DNA from: CAYQTL01 sp964420405 | GTDB taxonomy: Bacteria; Acidobacteriota; Thermoanaerobaculia; Thermoanaerobaculales; Sulfomarinibacteraceae | DNA: 33,668 bases | Direction: 5' to 3' | Assembly: GCA_964420405.1 (NCBI GenBank) | Contig: CAYQTL010000054.1 | Location: forward strand, 1 to 33,668 | Shown here: piece after piece, positions 14,174 through 23,054 of the stretch | How positions within the stretch are numbered: position 1 is the stretch's first letter | How the letters are laid out: the number at the start of each line of letters is the position of its first letter | Notes under the pieces: generated by a model | Databases searched by the model: none | Told to the model about the DNA's origin: nothing | Seen by the model: the letters and a program-made list of their open reading frames with translations, nothing else | Made by a program: the position numbers and the translations under genes

Positions 14174-15501
14174 GGCGCCACCTCCTCCCGGGCGAGGTGC
14201 GCGAAGGCCTCCCCGCGCTCGGCGTAGCCGGAAAACTGGTCGAAGGATGCGCACGCCGGCGCCAGCAGCACCCACTGCCCGGGCTCGGCCTCGTGGCGCG
14301 CGCGCCTCACCGCCGCCTCCAGCGTGCCGCACCGCTCCGCAGCGACCCTCCCCTCGAGCGCCGTGGCGATCGCCTCGGCGTCCCGGCCGATCAGGTACAC
14401 CCGCACCGCGGCGCGCTCCACCTCCGGGCCGAGCTGCCCGAAGTCCTGGCCCTTGGCGAGCCCTCCGAGAATCAGGTGGACGCTGCCCGGCGGGTAGCCG
14501 GCGAGCGCGGCGGCCGTGGCGCCAACGTTGGTGGCCTTGGAGTCGTCCACGAAGGTCACCCCGCCGGACCTCGCCACCACGCGGTGCCGGTGGGGCAGTC
14601 CGTCGAAGCCGGCGAGCGCCTCACGGACCGCCCGGCGCGGGGTGCCGAGCGCGTCGGCGGCCAGCGCCGCGGCGAGGGCGTTGGCGACGTTGTGCAGGCC
14701 CGCCAGCCGCAGCTCGTCGCGGCTGGCGAGGGGCGCGCCGTCGAGCACCAGCCGGTCGCCCTCGAGCCGGGCGTCGGCCGGACCGGCGACCGAGAACCGG
14801 CGCCGGCGTGCCGCCCCCGGGGCGCCGTCGGAGAACGGGTCGTCGGCGTTGAGCACCGCCACGTCGTCGGCGGTCTGGAACGCCAGCAGGCGGTGCTTGG
14901 CGGCGGCGTAGGCGGCCATGTCGGCGTGCCGCTCGAGATGGTCCTGGCTGAGGTTGAGCAGCACCGCCGCACGCGGCCGCATGTCGCCGAGCAGCTCGGT
15001 CTGGAAGCTCGACATCTCCAGCACCCAGGCGTCCCAGCCGCCGTCGAGCACCAGCTCGGAGGCGGGGGGACCGAGATTGCCGCCGGCGACGGCGGCGACC
15101 CCGCCCGCCACGAGCATCTCCCGCACCAGCACCGTCACGGTGCTCTTGCCGTTGGAGCCTGTGACCGCCACCAGCGGCGCCTCCCGTCGCCGGCGCCATG
15201 CGAACTCGACCTCCGGGGTGACCGCGAGACCGCGCGCCCGGGCCGCGCGGACCAGCTGGATGGTGGGGTCGACGCCCGGCGACACCACGACCTCGGCGAC
15301 CCCGTCGAGGAGGTCCTGCGGATGGCCGCCGAGCTCGAGCCGCTTCACCGGCAGCTCCATGGCGCCCGGCCCCAGCTCGTCGGCGAAGCGCCGGTCGGTG
15401 GCCCACACCTCGGCCCCCTCGACCGCCGCCAGGCGGGCCGCCGCCCGTCCCGAGCTGCCGAGTCCGACCACGAGGATGCGCCGACGACCCACCGTCCTCA
15501 C
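14164..15501 (-). CDS. murD: UDP-MurNAc-L-Ala--D-glutamate ligase MurD
   Basis: A 445-residue Mur ligase that adds D-Glu to UDP-MurNAc-L-Ala. It has the N-terminal GLGSSGRAAARL dinucleotide-like fold, SPGVDP, the ATP loop VTGSNGKSTV, the NLSQDHLERH segment and FVDDSKATNVGAT in the C-terminal domain, a MurD hallmark. The GTG at 15501 overlaps the mraY stop as GTGA. A second GTG three codons in (15492), with GAGG before it, is an alternative start. It ends with TAA inside ftsW. Confidence 0.96.
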   Translation of the reverse strand: MRTVGRRRILVVGLGSSGRAAARLAAVEGAEVWATDRRFADELGPGAMELPVKRLELGGHPQDLLDGVAEVVVSPGVDPTIQLVRAARARGLAVTPEVEFAWRRRREAPLVAVTGSNGKSTVTVLVREMLVAGGVAAVAGGNLGPPASELVLDGGWDAWVLEMSSFQTELLGDMRPRAAVLLNLSQDHLERHADMAAYAAAKHRLLAFQTADDVAVLNADDPFSDGAPGAARRRRFSVAGPADARLEGDRLVLDGAPLASRDELRLAGLHNVANALAAALAADALGTPRRAVREALAGFDGLPHRHRVVARSGGVTFVDDSKATNVGATAAALAGYPPGSVHLILGGLAKGQDFGQLGPEVERAAVRVYLIGRDAEAIATALEGRVAAERCGTLEAAVRRARHEAEPGQWVLLAPACASFDQFSGYAERGEAFAHLAREEVAPCP

Positions 15502-16583
15502 CTCAGCTTCAGCGTCGCCAGGCCGGCGAGCGCGAACACCACCGCGATGATCCAGAAGCGCACCACCACCTGGGTCTCGCGCCATCCGCCGAGCTCGAAG
15601 TGGTGGTGCAGTGGGGCCATGCGGAACACCCGCTTGCCCCGGAGCTTGTACGACGACACCTGGATGAGCACCGACAGCGCCTCGAGCACGAACAGCCCGC
15701 CGACCACGACCAGCAGCAGCTCCTGCTTGGCGACCACCGCCACGATGCCGATCCCGCCACCGAGCGCCAACGAGCCCACATCCCCCATGAACACCTGGGC
15801 CGGGTGGCAGTTGAACCACAGGAAACCGAGGGCGGCGCCCACCACCGCGCCGGTGAACACCGCCACCTCGCCGGCGCCGGACACCGGCACGATCCGCAGG
15901 TAGTCGGCGATGTCGCGATGACCCGCCACGTAGACGAACACCGTGTAGGTGGCGGCGGCGATGGCGATCGAGCCCACCGCGAGGCCGTCGAGGCCGTCCG
16001 TCAGGTTGACCGCGCTCGACGCGCCGAAGAGGACCACCACCACGAACGGCAGGTACCAGAGACCGAGCGGCACCATCAGGTCCTTGAAGAACGGCAGCGC
16101 GAGCGCGCCGGCGTGGCCGGCCGGCTCGGCCACGGTGCGCGCCGCGAGGCCGCCGGCCAGCCCCACCAGGACCTGGAGCACGGTCTTCTGGCGGACGGTC
16201 AGGCCGAGGTTGTGGCGCCGCCGCACCTTGAGCCAGTCGTCGGCGAAGCCGATCGCCGCAAACCCCGAGGTGACGCCGAGCACGGTCCACACGTAGGCGT
16301 TCTCGAGGTCGGCCCACAGCAGCGTCGTCAGGACGATCGCGCCGACGATCAGGACGCCGCCCATGGTCGGCGTGCCGGCCTTGACCCGGTGGTGCTCGGG
16401 GCCCTCGGCCCGGATCGCCTGCTTCACCTGCAGCCGCCGCAGGCGGTCGACCAGCCACGGCCCCAGCACCAGGCTGAGGAAGAACGCGGTGGCGATCGCG
16501 AGCCCTGTGCGGAACGTGATGTACCGGAAGACGTTGAACCCGAAGAACACGTCCCGCAGCTCGTACAGCGCGGCGTACAGCAT
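15498..16583 (-). CDS. mraY: phospho-MurNAc-pentapeptide transferase MraY
   Basis: A 361-residue integral membrane enzyme with about ten helices that makes lipid I from UDP-MurNAc-pentapeptide and undecaprenyl phosphate. Family motifs are clear: GTPTMGGVLI, the Asp pair in GFADDWLK, NLTDGLDGLA, FMGDVGSLALGG and MAPLHHHFEL. Length and topology match the family. The ATG at 16583 overlaps the murF stop by one base (TGATG). Confidence 0.97.
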   Translation of the reverse strand: MLYAALYELRDVFFGFNVFRYITFRTGLAIATAFFLSLVLGPWLVDRLRRLQVKQAIRAEGPEHHRVKAGTPTMGGVLIVGAIVLTTLLWADLENAYVWTVLGVTSGFAAIGFADDWLKVRRRHNLGLTVRQKTVLQVLVGLAGGLAARTVAEPAGHAGALALPFFKDLMVPLGLWYLPFVVVVLFGASSAVNLTDGLDGLAVGSIAIAAATYTVFVYVAGHRDIADYLRIVPVSGAGEVAVFTGAVVGAALGFLWFNCHPAQVFMGDVGSLALGGGIGIVAVVAKQELLLVVVGGLFVLEALSVLIQVSSYKLRGKRVFRMAPLHHHFELGGWRETQVVVRFWIIAVVFALAGLATLKLR

Positions 16584-17956
16584 CAGCCGTCCCCCCGGTC
16601 CACCAGGGCGTCGGCCGTCCGGTCGAGATTGACGCCGCGGGAGCCCTTCACCAGCACCACGTCGCCGGGCTCGAGCAGCCCGCCGAGGCGCAGGGTCGCG
16701 GCGTCCGCGTCGGACGCCCACTCCACCCGCGACAGGCCCTCCTCCCGGGCGGCCGTGGCCATCACCCGGGCGTTCTCCCCGCCGACGGCCACCAGCAGGT
16801 CGCAGGAGCCGGCCGCCTGGCGGCCGGCCTCGGCGTGGGCCGCAGGGGCCGTCGCCCCGAGCTCGTACATCTCCCCGAGCACCGCCACCCGGCGTCCGGG
16901 GGTCCTCGCGAGCAGCTCCAGCATCCGCGCCACCGCCACCGGCGACGCGTTGTAGCTGTCGTCCACGACCGTCAGCCCGGCGGCGGTGGCGTGGACGGTG
17001 CCGCGCCGCGCTGCGGCGCGCAGGTCCCCGACCGCGCCGACCATCCGCGCCGCGGGGAGGCCCGCGGCCGATGCCCCCGCGGCCGCAGCGGCGAGGTTCT
17101 CGACCTGGTGCAGCCCGGGCACCGCAAGCTCGGCCTGACCGACTCCGTCCGGCAGCTCGAGCACCACCCGGCTGCCGGCGAGCCCGCGGTCCTCGAGCAC
17201 CCGCAGCCGCACATCGGCGTCGCCCACACCCGCCAGGTACCGCAATGGGCGGGCGCGGGTGCGCGCGGCGAACCCCTGCTGGCGCGGGTCGCCGGCGTTG
17301 AGCACCACCGTCCCGGACGCCGCCACGTGGCGCAGCAGCTCGGCCTTGGCCTCGACGATCCCCTCGACGCCGTCGAAGTACTCCACGTGGGCCTGCGTGA
17401 TGCGGGTGTAGACGAGGACGTCGGGACAGACGATCGCACCGAGGGCGTCGAGCTCCCCGGCGCGGCTCATGCCCGCCTCGGCGACCATCGTCTCGACCCC
17501 CTCGGGCTGTGACAGCATCTCGGCGGGAAGGCCGAGGGTGGAGTTGCGGTTGCCGGCGGACGCGCCGACCGCGAAGCCGGCGGACAGGAGCCCGGCGAGC
17601 ATCTCCTTGGTGGTCGTCTTGCCGACCGAGCCGGTCACCGCCACCACCCGCCACCGCCGTCGGTGGCGCTCGCGGCGGGCCAGCTCGTGGTACGCGGCGA
17701 GGGTGTCGGGCACCCGCACCAGGGCGCGACCGTCGGGCGGCGTCTCGAGGGCGGCGTCCTGTCGCACCAGCGCGGCCGTCGCCACCCGCAGGGCCTCGGC
17801 GACGAACTCGTGGCCGTCGCGACGGGCGCCGGAAAGCGCGACGAACAGGTCGCCTGCCGTCAACCGGCGGCTGTCGACCTCGGCGCCCGTGAGCATCACG
17901 TCGCCACAGCCGACGACGAAGCCGCCCACCGCAGCCGCCACCTCGCGGGCCGTCAT
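16583..17956 (-). CDS. murF: UDP-MurNAc-tripeptide--D-Ala-D-Ala ligase MurF
   Basis: A 457-residue Mur ligase that adds the D-Ala-D-Ala dipeptide. The N-terminal DSRRLTAGDLFVAL segment, the ATP loop VTGSVGKTTTKEML, GNRNSTLGLP and DDSYNASP in the C-terminal domain identify MurF. The ATG at 17956 shares ATGA with the murE stop. The dipeptide it needs must come from a ddl gene elsewhere, since none is in this operon. Confidence 0.96.
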   Translation of the reverse strand: MTAREVAAAVGGFVVGCGDVMLTGAEVDSRRLTAGDLFVALSGARRDGHEFVAEALRVATAALVRQDAALETPPDGRALVRVPDTLAAYHELARRERHRRRWRVVAVTGSVGKTTTKEMLAGLLSAGFAVGASAGNRNSTLGLPAEMLSQPEGVETMVAEAGMSRAGELDALGAIVCPDVLVYTRITQAHVEYFDGVEGIVEAKAELLRHVAASGTVVLNAGDPRQQGFAARTRARPLRYLAGVGDADVRLRVLEDRGLAGSRVVLELPDGVGQAELAVPGLHQVENLAAAAAGASAAGLPAARMVGAVGDLRAAARRGTVHATAAGLTVVDDSYNASPVAVARMLELLARTPGRRVAVLGEMYELGATAPAAHAEAGRQAAGSCDLLVAVGGENARVMATAAREEGLSRVEWASDADAATLRLGGLLEPGDVVLVKGSRGVNLDRTADALVDRGDG

Positions 17957-19416
17957 CCGCACGGCGGCACCTGCGCGAGCTCGCGGATCACCGCGCGGTC
18001 GGAGAACGGCAGCACCCGGTCGCCGACGGTCTGTGTCGCCTCGTGCCCCTTGCCGGCCACCAGCACCAGGGTGCGGCCGTCGAGCAGGGCGAGCGCCTCC
18101 GCGATCGCGGCGCGTCGGTCGAGCACCACCCGCGGCTCGGCGCCCGCGGCGCGCACCCCCTCGGCCACCGCCGCGGCGATCGCCGCCGGATCCTCGCCGC
18201 GCGGGTTGTCGGAGGTCACGATCGCGACGTCGGCGAGCTCGCCGGCGGCGAAGCCCATCGGTCCCCGCTTGCCCCGGTCGCGGTCGCCGCCGGCACCGAA
18301 CACCACCACCAGGCGGACGTCGGTGAGGCGTCGCAGCGACTGCAGAACCGCCCGCAGCCCCTCGGGGGTGTGGGCGTAGTCGACGAACACCGGCCGGTCG
18401 CCGCCGATCTCGATCCTCTCGAGCCGCCCCTCGAGGGGCCGGGCGGCCTCCAGGCCGAGCCGCACCGCCTCGAGCGCGGCGCCCGCCGCGACCGACGAGG
18501 CCGCCGCGGCGACCGCGTTGCGCAGGTTGTGGACGCCGAGCAGGGGCAGATGCACCGGGACCTCGCCCTGCGGGGCGACGAGCACGAAGGACGAGCCGCT
18601 CAGGTCCGAGCGGATGTCGCGGGCGTGGACCGCGCCCCGGCCGAGACCCCAGGTGACGTCGCCCTCCCGCGGCTCGTCCAGCAGCCGCGCCGCCCACGGG
18701 TCGTCGAGCGGCAGCACCCGGCGGCCGGCGGCGGCGAGGTGCCGGTCGAACATCCGCCGCTTCGCCGCGAAGTAGCTGTCCATGTCACCGTGGTAGTCGA
18801 GATGGTCGCGGGTCAGGTTGGTCCAGGCAGCCACCGCCAGCTCGAGGCCCTCGATGCGGTCGAGCGTCAGCGCGTGGGAGGAGACCTCCATGGCCACCGC
18901 CGTGACGCCCTCCGCGGCCGCGCGGGCGAGCCGGGGCGCGAGCTCGGTCGCCTCCGGAGTGGTGCGGGAGGACGGCAGCACCTCGCCCGACGGAAGCCGG
19001 AAACCGAGGGTGCCCGAGAACGCCGTGGGCTCGCCGCCGGCGGTCAGGATCCGGGCCACCAGGTCGGCGGTGGTGCTCTTGCCGTTGGTGCCGGTGACGC
19101 CGATCAGCCGCAGACTCCGGTGGGGGTCGCCGGCGACGGCCCACGCGGCGCGCGCGGCGGCGGCGCGGGGCCGCTCGGCGACGATCCACGGCACCCCGGC
19201 ACGGGCCGGCCCGCGGTCGGTCAGCACCGCGACCGCACCCCGACCGAGCGCCTCGTCGAGGAACTCGAGACCGTGGTGGCCGGCTCCGGGAAGGGCCGCG
19301 AACAGCCAGCCGGGCTCCACGGCGCGGGAGTCGTGACCGACCCCGGCGACCTCGACGGCGCCGTCGCCCTCGAGCCGCGCGCCTTCCAACCGCGTGACCA
19401 GATCCGTCAGCCTCAC
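17953..19416 (-). CDS. murE: UDP-MurNAc-dipeptide--meso-diaminopimelate ligase MurE
   Basis: A 487-residue Mur ligase for the third stem-peptide residue. The N-terminal DSRAVEPGWLFAAL, ATP loop VTGTNGKSTT (107-116), EVSSHAL, TNLTRDHLDYHG and FVDYAHTPEGL are typical. The C-terminal TSDNPRGEDP contains DNPR, the motif associated with meso-diaminopimelate rather than lysine as substrate. The GTG at 19416 forms GTGA with the ftsI stop. Confidence 0.96.
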   Translation of the reverse strand: MRLTDLVTRLEGARLEGDGAVEVAGVGHDSRAVEPGWLFAALPGAGHHGLEFLDEALGRGAVAVLTDRGPARAGVPWIVAERPRAAAARAAWAVAGDPHRSLRLIGVTGTNGKSTTADLVARILTAGGEPTAFSGTLGFRLPSGEVLPSSRTTPEATELAPRLARAAAEGVTAVAMEVSSHALTLDRIEGLELAVAAWTNLTRDHLDYHGDMDSYFAAKRRMFDRHLAAAGRRVLPLDDPWAARLLDEPREGDVTWGLGRGAVHARDIRSDLSGSSFVLVAPQGEVPVHLPLLGVHNLRNAVAAAASSVAAGAALEAVRLGLEAARPLEGRLERIEIGGDRPVFVDYAHTPEGLRAVLQSLRRLTDVRLVVVFGAGGDRDRGKRGPMGFAAGELADVAIVTSDNPRGEDPAAIAAAVAEGVRAAGAEPRVVLDRRAAIAEALALLDGRTLVLVAGKGHEATQTVGDRVLPFSDRAVIRELAQVPPCG

Positions 19417-21149
19417 GCCGCACCCCCGGCGGCACCCGACCCCGCACCGGCGGCCGCGACCGAGACCCGGCGGGCGTCCGGCGGCACCGCGCTCGGCGGA
19501 ATCCCGAGCAGCGCGGCGGCGTCGGCGGCGATGCGGCCGAACACCGGCGCGGCGACCGTCGATGCCCAGAAGTCGTCGGTCGGGTCCTCGACGGCGACCA
19601 CCACCACCAGCCACGGCTCGGGCATCGGCAGGAAGCCCGCGAACCAGGCGACGTGGCGGCCGTCCTCGTAGTCGCCGTCGACCGCGCGCTGGGCGGTGCC
19701 CGTCTTGCCGGCGACCTGCAGCCCCGCCACCGCCGCCTCGGCACCGGTGCCGACGGCGACGGTCCGCTCGAGCGCATGCTGCAACCGCTCGGCGAGGGCC
19801 CGGTCGAGCACCCGGCGCCTGGCCTCGCCGGTGCCGGCCGCCTCGCCGGCGGCCGAGCTCGCGCTCGACACGAAGCGGGGGCGCATCAGCCAGCCGCCGT
19901 TGGCGATGGCGCCGTAGGCCGCGGCCAGCTGCAGCGGGGTGACGATCAGCTCCTGGCCGAGGGCCAGGCTGGCGGCGCTCAACGCCGACCAGCGGACGGG
20001 CTCGGGCAGCAGCCCCGCGGCCTCCGCCGGGAACCCTGCGCCGCTCCGGCTGCCGAACCCGAAGGCGTCGAGCGCGCCCCACAGGACGGCTGGCTCGAGC
20101 CGCCGTGCGACCTCGACGATGCCGGCGTTCGCCGAGTGGACGATGACCTCGTCGAGGGTGTAGCGGCCGGGCTCGACGTGGTCCCGCAGCCATCGTCCGG
20201 CGACGCGGACCCCACGTCGCGTGCAGTCGAAACGCTCGCCGCGCCCCACGACGCCGTCGGCCAGCGCGGCGGCGGCGACCAGCGGCTTGACGGTGGAGCC
20301 CGGCTCGAGCGCGTCCTGGACCGGTCGCAGCCGCCACCTGGCTGGCGGCGCGTCGCCGCCCCGCGCCGGGTCGAACGACGGCAGCGACACCGCCGCCAGC
20401 ACGGCGCCGTCACGGGCGTCCATGACGATCGCCGACCCGGCGGAGGCACCGGTGGCGTCGATCGCGCCCTGCAGCGCCTCCTCGGCGCGGGCCTGCAGCC
20501 GCGCCACGATGGTGAGCCGGAGGTCGTAGCCGGCGCGGCCGGGTCGCAGGCGCTCCAGCCGGAGCTGGCGTCGAACCGCGTCGCCGAGGGCGAGCCACGT
20601 CTCGGGCTCCCCCGAGAGCATGGCGTCGTAGTGGTGCTCGAAGCCCGACCGGCCCACGATCCGCAGCTCCTCGCGGCCGACGAAGCCGACCAGCGCGGCC
20701 GCCAACGGGCCGTGGGGGTAGATCCGCTCGGCGTCGGGCACGAGGACGATCGCCTCGGGGGCGAGGGCGCGCACCTTCGCCGCCAGCTCGCGGTCCACTC
20801 CCTGCGCCAGCCACACCATGCGGGGGCCGTCGACGATCCGCCGCAGCAGGGGTCCGGGCTCGACCTCGAGCAGCGGCGCCGCCGCCCGGACGAACAGGGG
20901 CGGGTAGGACAGCCGGCCGGTGTCGAGCTGGATCGCCAGCCGCTCGACGGAGGTGGCGAGGAGGTACCCGTCCGACGACCGGATGTCGCCACGGGGCGCT
21001 GGCACCGAGATCACCTGCTCCCGCTGGCGACGCGCGCGCTCGGCCCACTCGCCGTGGTCGACGACCATCACCTGCACGAGGCGCAGCACGACGCCCCCCG
21101 CGGCGGCGGTCAGGGCGAGACCGACGGCGAGCAGGCGCCCCCGGCTCAC
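19413..21149 (-). CDS. ftsI: septal transpeptidase FtsI (class B PBP)
   Basis: A 578-residue bitopic protein that cross-links septal peptidoglycan in the periplasm together with FtsW. One N-terminal membrane helix (about 5-30) is followed by a pedestal domain with APRGDIRSSDG and then the transpeptidase domain. The active-site motifs are STVK (Ser285, Lys288), SAN (339-341) and KTG (482-484). No PASTA domain follows; the C-terminus is an Ala/Gly-rich tail. The GTG at 21149 shares GTGA with the ftsL stop. Confidence 0.95.
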   Translation of the reverse strand: MSRGRLLAVGLALTAAAGGVVLRLVQVMVVDHGEWAERARRQREQVISVPAPRGDIRSSDGYLLATSVERLAIQLDTGRLSYPPLFVRAAAPLLEVEPGPLLRRIVDGPRMVWLAQGVDRELAAKVRALAPEAIVLVPDAERIYPHGPLAAALVGFVGREELRIVGRSGFEHHYDAMLSGEPETWLALGDAVRRQLRLERLRPGRAGYDLRLTIVARLQARAEEALQGAIDATGASAGSAIVMDARDGAVLAAVSLPSFDPARGGDAPPARWRLRPVQDALEPGSTVKPLVAAAALADGVVGRGERFDCTRRGVRVAGRWLRDHVEPGRYTLDEVIVHSANAGIVEVARRLEPAVLWGALDAFGFGSRSGAGFPAEAAGLLPEPVRWSALSAASLALGQELIVTPLQLAAAYGAIANGGWLMRPRFVSSASSAAGEAAGTGEARRRVLDRALAERLQHALERTVAVGTGAEAAVAGLQVAGKTGTAQRAVDGDYEDGRHVAWFAGFLPMPEPWLVVVVAVEDPTDDFWASTVAAPVFGRIAADAAALLGIPPSAVPPDARRVSVAAAGAGSGAAGGAA

Positions 21150-21469
21150 GGCGCGATCCTCCGCGCGCCGGGCGCGGGCGGCTCGAGGCCGAGCTCGCGG
21201 GCGCGCGCTGCGAGCACCTCGGGGGCACGCAACCGTTCCAGCTCGAGGGCGAGACGGTGGCGCTCCCGCTCGAGCTCGCGGACCTCCTCGCGCAGCTCGA
21301 GCAGCTGGTAGTGGATCGAGGTGCTGCGCAGCCGCGGCCAACCGACCGCGATCAGGCTCGCAAGCAGCAGCGCCGCAACCGCCAGCAGAGCCGTCAGGGC
21401 GTGGGGCCACCGACGGTCCCGCTGCGGGACCAGGTAGCGGTTGGAGGGGGCGAGGACCGGGACCCGCAC
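21146..21469 (-). CDS. ftsL: cell division protein FtsL
   Basis: A 107-residue bitopic protein. It has a short cytoplasmic part (1-24), one membrane helix (about 25-45) and a heptad-rich coiled coil (about 53-83, LLELREEVRELERERHRLA), then LRAPEVLAARARELGL, the usual FtsL ending. FtsL forms the FtsQLB complex. FtsB is not encoded nearby. The GTG at 21469 lies two bases after the rsmH stop with AGGAGGGG upstream. The gene is usually recognised by topology and place rather than sequence. Confidence 0.88.
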   Translation of the reverse strand: MRVPVLAPSNRYLVPQRDRRWPHALTALLAVAALLLASLIAVGWPRLRSTSIHYQLLELREEVRELERERHRLALELERLRAPEVLAARARELGLEPPAPGARRIAP

Positions 21470-21471
21470 CG

Positions 21472-22401
21472 TCAGCCCCCCTCCTGCCGCTCGGCGACCC
21501 GCAACCTCGCCGAGCGCGCTCGTGGGTTCGCGGCCACCTCCGCGTCGCCGGGGGTGATCGCGCCGCGCCGGAGGAGCCGGACGACCCGCTCCGGCCGGCA
21601 GCGGCACTCGGGCAGGTGCGGGGGGCACACGCACCGACCTTCGAGCCGACGGAGGGTGTGCTTGACGATCCGGTCCTCGAGCGAGTGGAACGAGATCACC
21701 GCCAGCCGGCCGCCGGGGGCGAGCGACCGGACGGCGGGCTCGACGAACCGCTCGAGCTGGCCCAGCTCGTCGTTGACGGCGATCCGCAGCGCCTGGAAGG
21801 TGCGCGTGGCCGGGTCGATGCGGCCCTTCCTCCGGACCACCGACCGCACCAGCCGGCTGAGCTCGCCGGTGGTCTCGAGGGGAGCCCTGCGGCGGGCCGC
21901 GACGATCGCCCGCGCCACCGCCCGCGCGCGGGGCTCCTCGCCGAACCGCCGCAGGATCTCCATCAGCTCCTCCTCGCCCGCCTCGGCGAGCAGCTCTGCG
22001 GCGGTTCGGCCGGCTCGGCCCATCCGCATGTCGAGCGGACCGTCGGCCGCGAACGAGAATCCCCGCCCGGGCGTGTCGAGCTGCAGCGACGAGCAGCCCA
22101 GGTCGGCCAGGATCGCAACCGGGGCGGGCAGGCTCTCCGCGGCGAGAACGGCGGGCAGCTCGGCGAACGGGCGCTCGAGCAGCCGCACACGGTCAACGTG
22201 GGGGGCGAGGCGCCGGCGGGCGTGCTCGAGGGCGTGGGGATCGCGGTCGAGACCGAGGAGGGTGAACGGCGCCGCCTCCAGCAGCGCCGCGGCGTGCCCG
22301 CCGAGCCCGACGGTGACGTCCACCAGCAGGCCCGGCGCCGTGGGGGCGAGCGCCGAGACCACCTCGTGGCTGAGCACCGGTACGTGGCGAGCGGGCACCA
22401 C
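21472..22401 (-). CDS. rsmH: 16S rRNA (cytosine-1402-N4)-methyltransferase RsmH (MraW)
   Basis: A 309-residue SAM-dependent methyltransferase that modifies C1402 in the decoding centre of 16S rRNA. HVPVLSHEVV at the start, the SAM loop DVTVGLGGHAAALL, LGCSSLQLDTPGRGFSF, RTFQALRIAVNDEL and VISFHSLEDRIVK are all family signatures. A GTG-GTG pair begins the gene; the first (22401) lies nine bases after the mraZ stop, which includes GGAGG. Confidence 0.96.
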   Translation of the reverse strand: MVPARHVPVLSHEVVSALAPTAPGLLVDVTVGLGGHAAALLEAAPFTLLGLDRDPHALEHARRRLAPHVDRVRLLERPFAELPAVLAAESLPAPVAILADLGCSSLQLDTPGRGFSFAADGPLDMRMGRAGRTAAELLAEAGEEELMEILRRFGEEPRARAVARAIVAARRRAPLETTGELSRLVRSVVRRKGRIDPATRTFQALRIAVNDELGQLERFVEPAVRSLAPGGRLAVISFHSLEDRIVKHTLRRLEGRCVCPPHLPECRCRPERVVRLLRRGAITPGDAEVAANPRARSARLRVAERQEGG

Positions 22402-22410
22402 CGTCCTCCA

Positions 22411-22854
22411 TCACAGCTCCAGCTGCGCAAGCTCTTCCAGCTCCCCGTCGGTCAGCGAGGCGTCCTTCAGGATCGCCGCCGCACGCGACCGCCGCGTGAT
22501 CGCGAGGTGGTTGATCCGTCCCGACACCACCACCTCGCCGTCCACCTCGACCATGTCGCGCAGCAGCGACGGCACGATCAGCCGGCCGTGGTCGTCGAGC
22601 TCCAGCAGCTGGCCGTAGTTGACCCGCTCGATCAGCTTGAGCACGGCGGGCTTCATGGCGGGCTTGGCCAGCAGCTTCTCCTCCACCGCCTCCCACACGC
22701 CGAGCGGGTAGATCCGCAGCTCGTGGGGGAAGAAGGAGCACACGTAGACGTCGCGGCCGTAGCCGGCCTCGAGCTGCTCGCGCAGCCGCGCGGGCAGCTT
22801 GATCCGGCCCTTCGCGTCGATGGTCGCCGGGAATCCCCCGCGAAAGCGTTCCAA
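22411..22854 (-). CDS. mraZ: transcriptional regulator MraZ
   Basis: A 147-residue protein with two AbrB-like SpoVT halves. Each half carries a DNA-contact signature: IDAKGR (about 12-17) and LDDHGR (about 86-91). MraZ forms ring oligomers and binds short direct repeats in front of its own operon. The reading frame starts with TTG at 22854 (the best in-frame start, after a G-rich run) and gives the expected N-terminal FRGGFPATIDAKGR. It is the first gene of the dcw operon, and four matching boxes lie upstream (22898-22932). Confidence 0.94.
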   Translation of the reverse strand: MERFRGGFPATIDAKGRIKLPARLREQLEAGYGRDVYVCSFFPHELRIYPLGVWEAVEEKLLAKPAMKPAVLKLIERVNYGQLLELDDHGRLIVPSLLRDMVEVDGEVVVSGRINHLAITRRSRAAAILKDASLTDGELEELAQLEL

Positions 22855-22897
22855 TGTGCCCCCAACTGCCCGAAGCGGCCACTGCCGGAGTCACGCG

Positions 22898-22932
22898 TAC
22901 CAAATCAGACCCTTTTGGACCACTTCTGACCA
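22898..22932 (-). promoter_or_regulatory. MraZ boxes: four direct repeats, 10-bp spacing
   Basis: On the - strand, TGGTC (22932-22928), TGGTC (22922-22918), GGGTC (22912-22908) and TGGTA (22902-22898) recur exactly every ten bases. E. coli MraZ binds TGGGN repeats separated by five bases, and mollicute MraZ boxes have the same 10-base period. The array lies between the -10 box and the start codon, so bound MraZ would sit at and just after the transcription start. Confidence 0.85.
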
Positions 22933-22936
22933 CTCC

Positions 22937-22965
22937 ATGATGCGACCCCGGCACCGCGGTGTCAA
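22937..22965 (-). promoter_or_regulatory. dcw operon promoter (sigma-70 type)
   Basis: On the - strand a perfect -35 TTGACA (22965-22960), a 17-base spacer and a -10 CATCAT (22942-22937, four of six consensus positions). Transcription would start near 22930, inside the first MraZ box, giving a leader of about 76 bases. Confidence 0.75.
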
Positions 22966-23009
22966 GGTCCCGTGAGGACATCGGGCGGAGCGGGGTCGCC
23001 ACTCTCCTT

Positions 23010-23036
23010 CCCGATCCCGATCCAGATCCCGATCCC
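23010..23036. repeat. short degenerate GATCCC array in front of nadK
   Basis: Four CCCGAT-type units with one variant (GATCCAGATCCC), in the C-rich orientation on the + strand. The array ends just before the TAGAAT box of nadK and occupies the position where a -35 would lie. Confidence 0.7.
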
Positions 23037-23039
23037 GAG

Positions 23040-23045
23040 TAGAAT
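23040..23045 (+). promoter_or_regulatory. probable -10 element of nadK operon
   Basis: TAGAAT matches five of six consensus -10 positions and lies nine bases before the GTG start, so the transcript would begin within about three bases of the start codon. No -35 match is visible upstream. Confidence 0.5.
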
Positions 23046-23054
23046 CGGAAGGCC

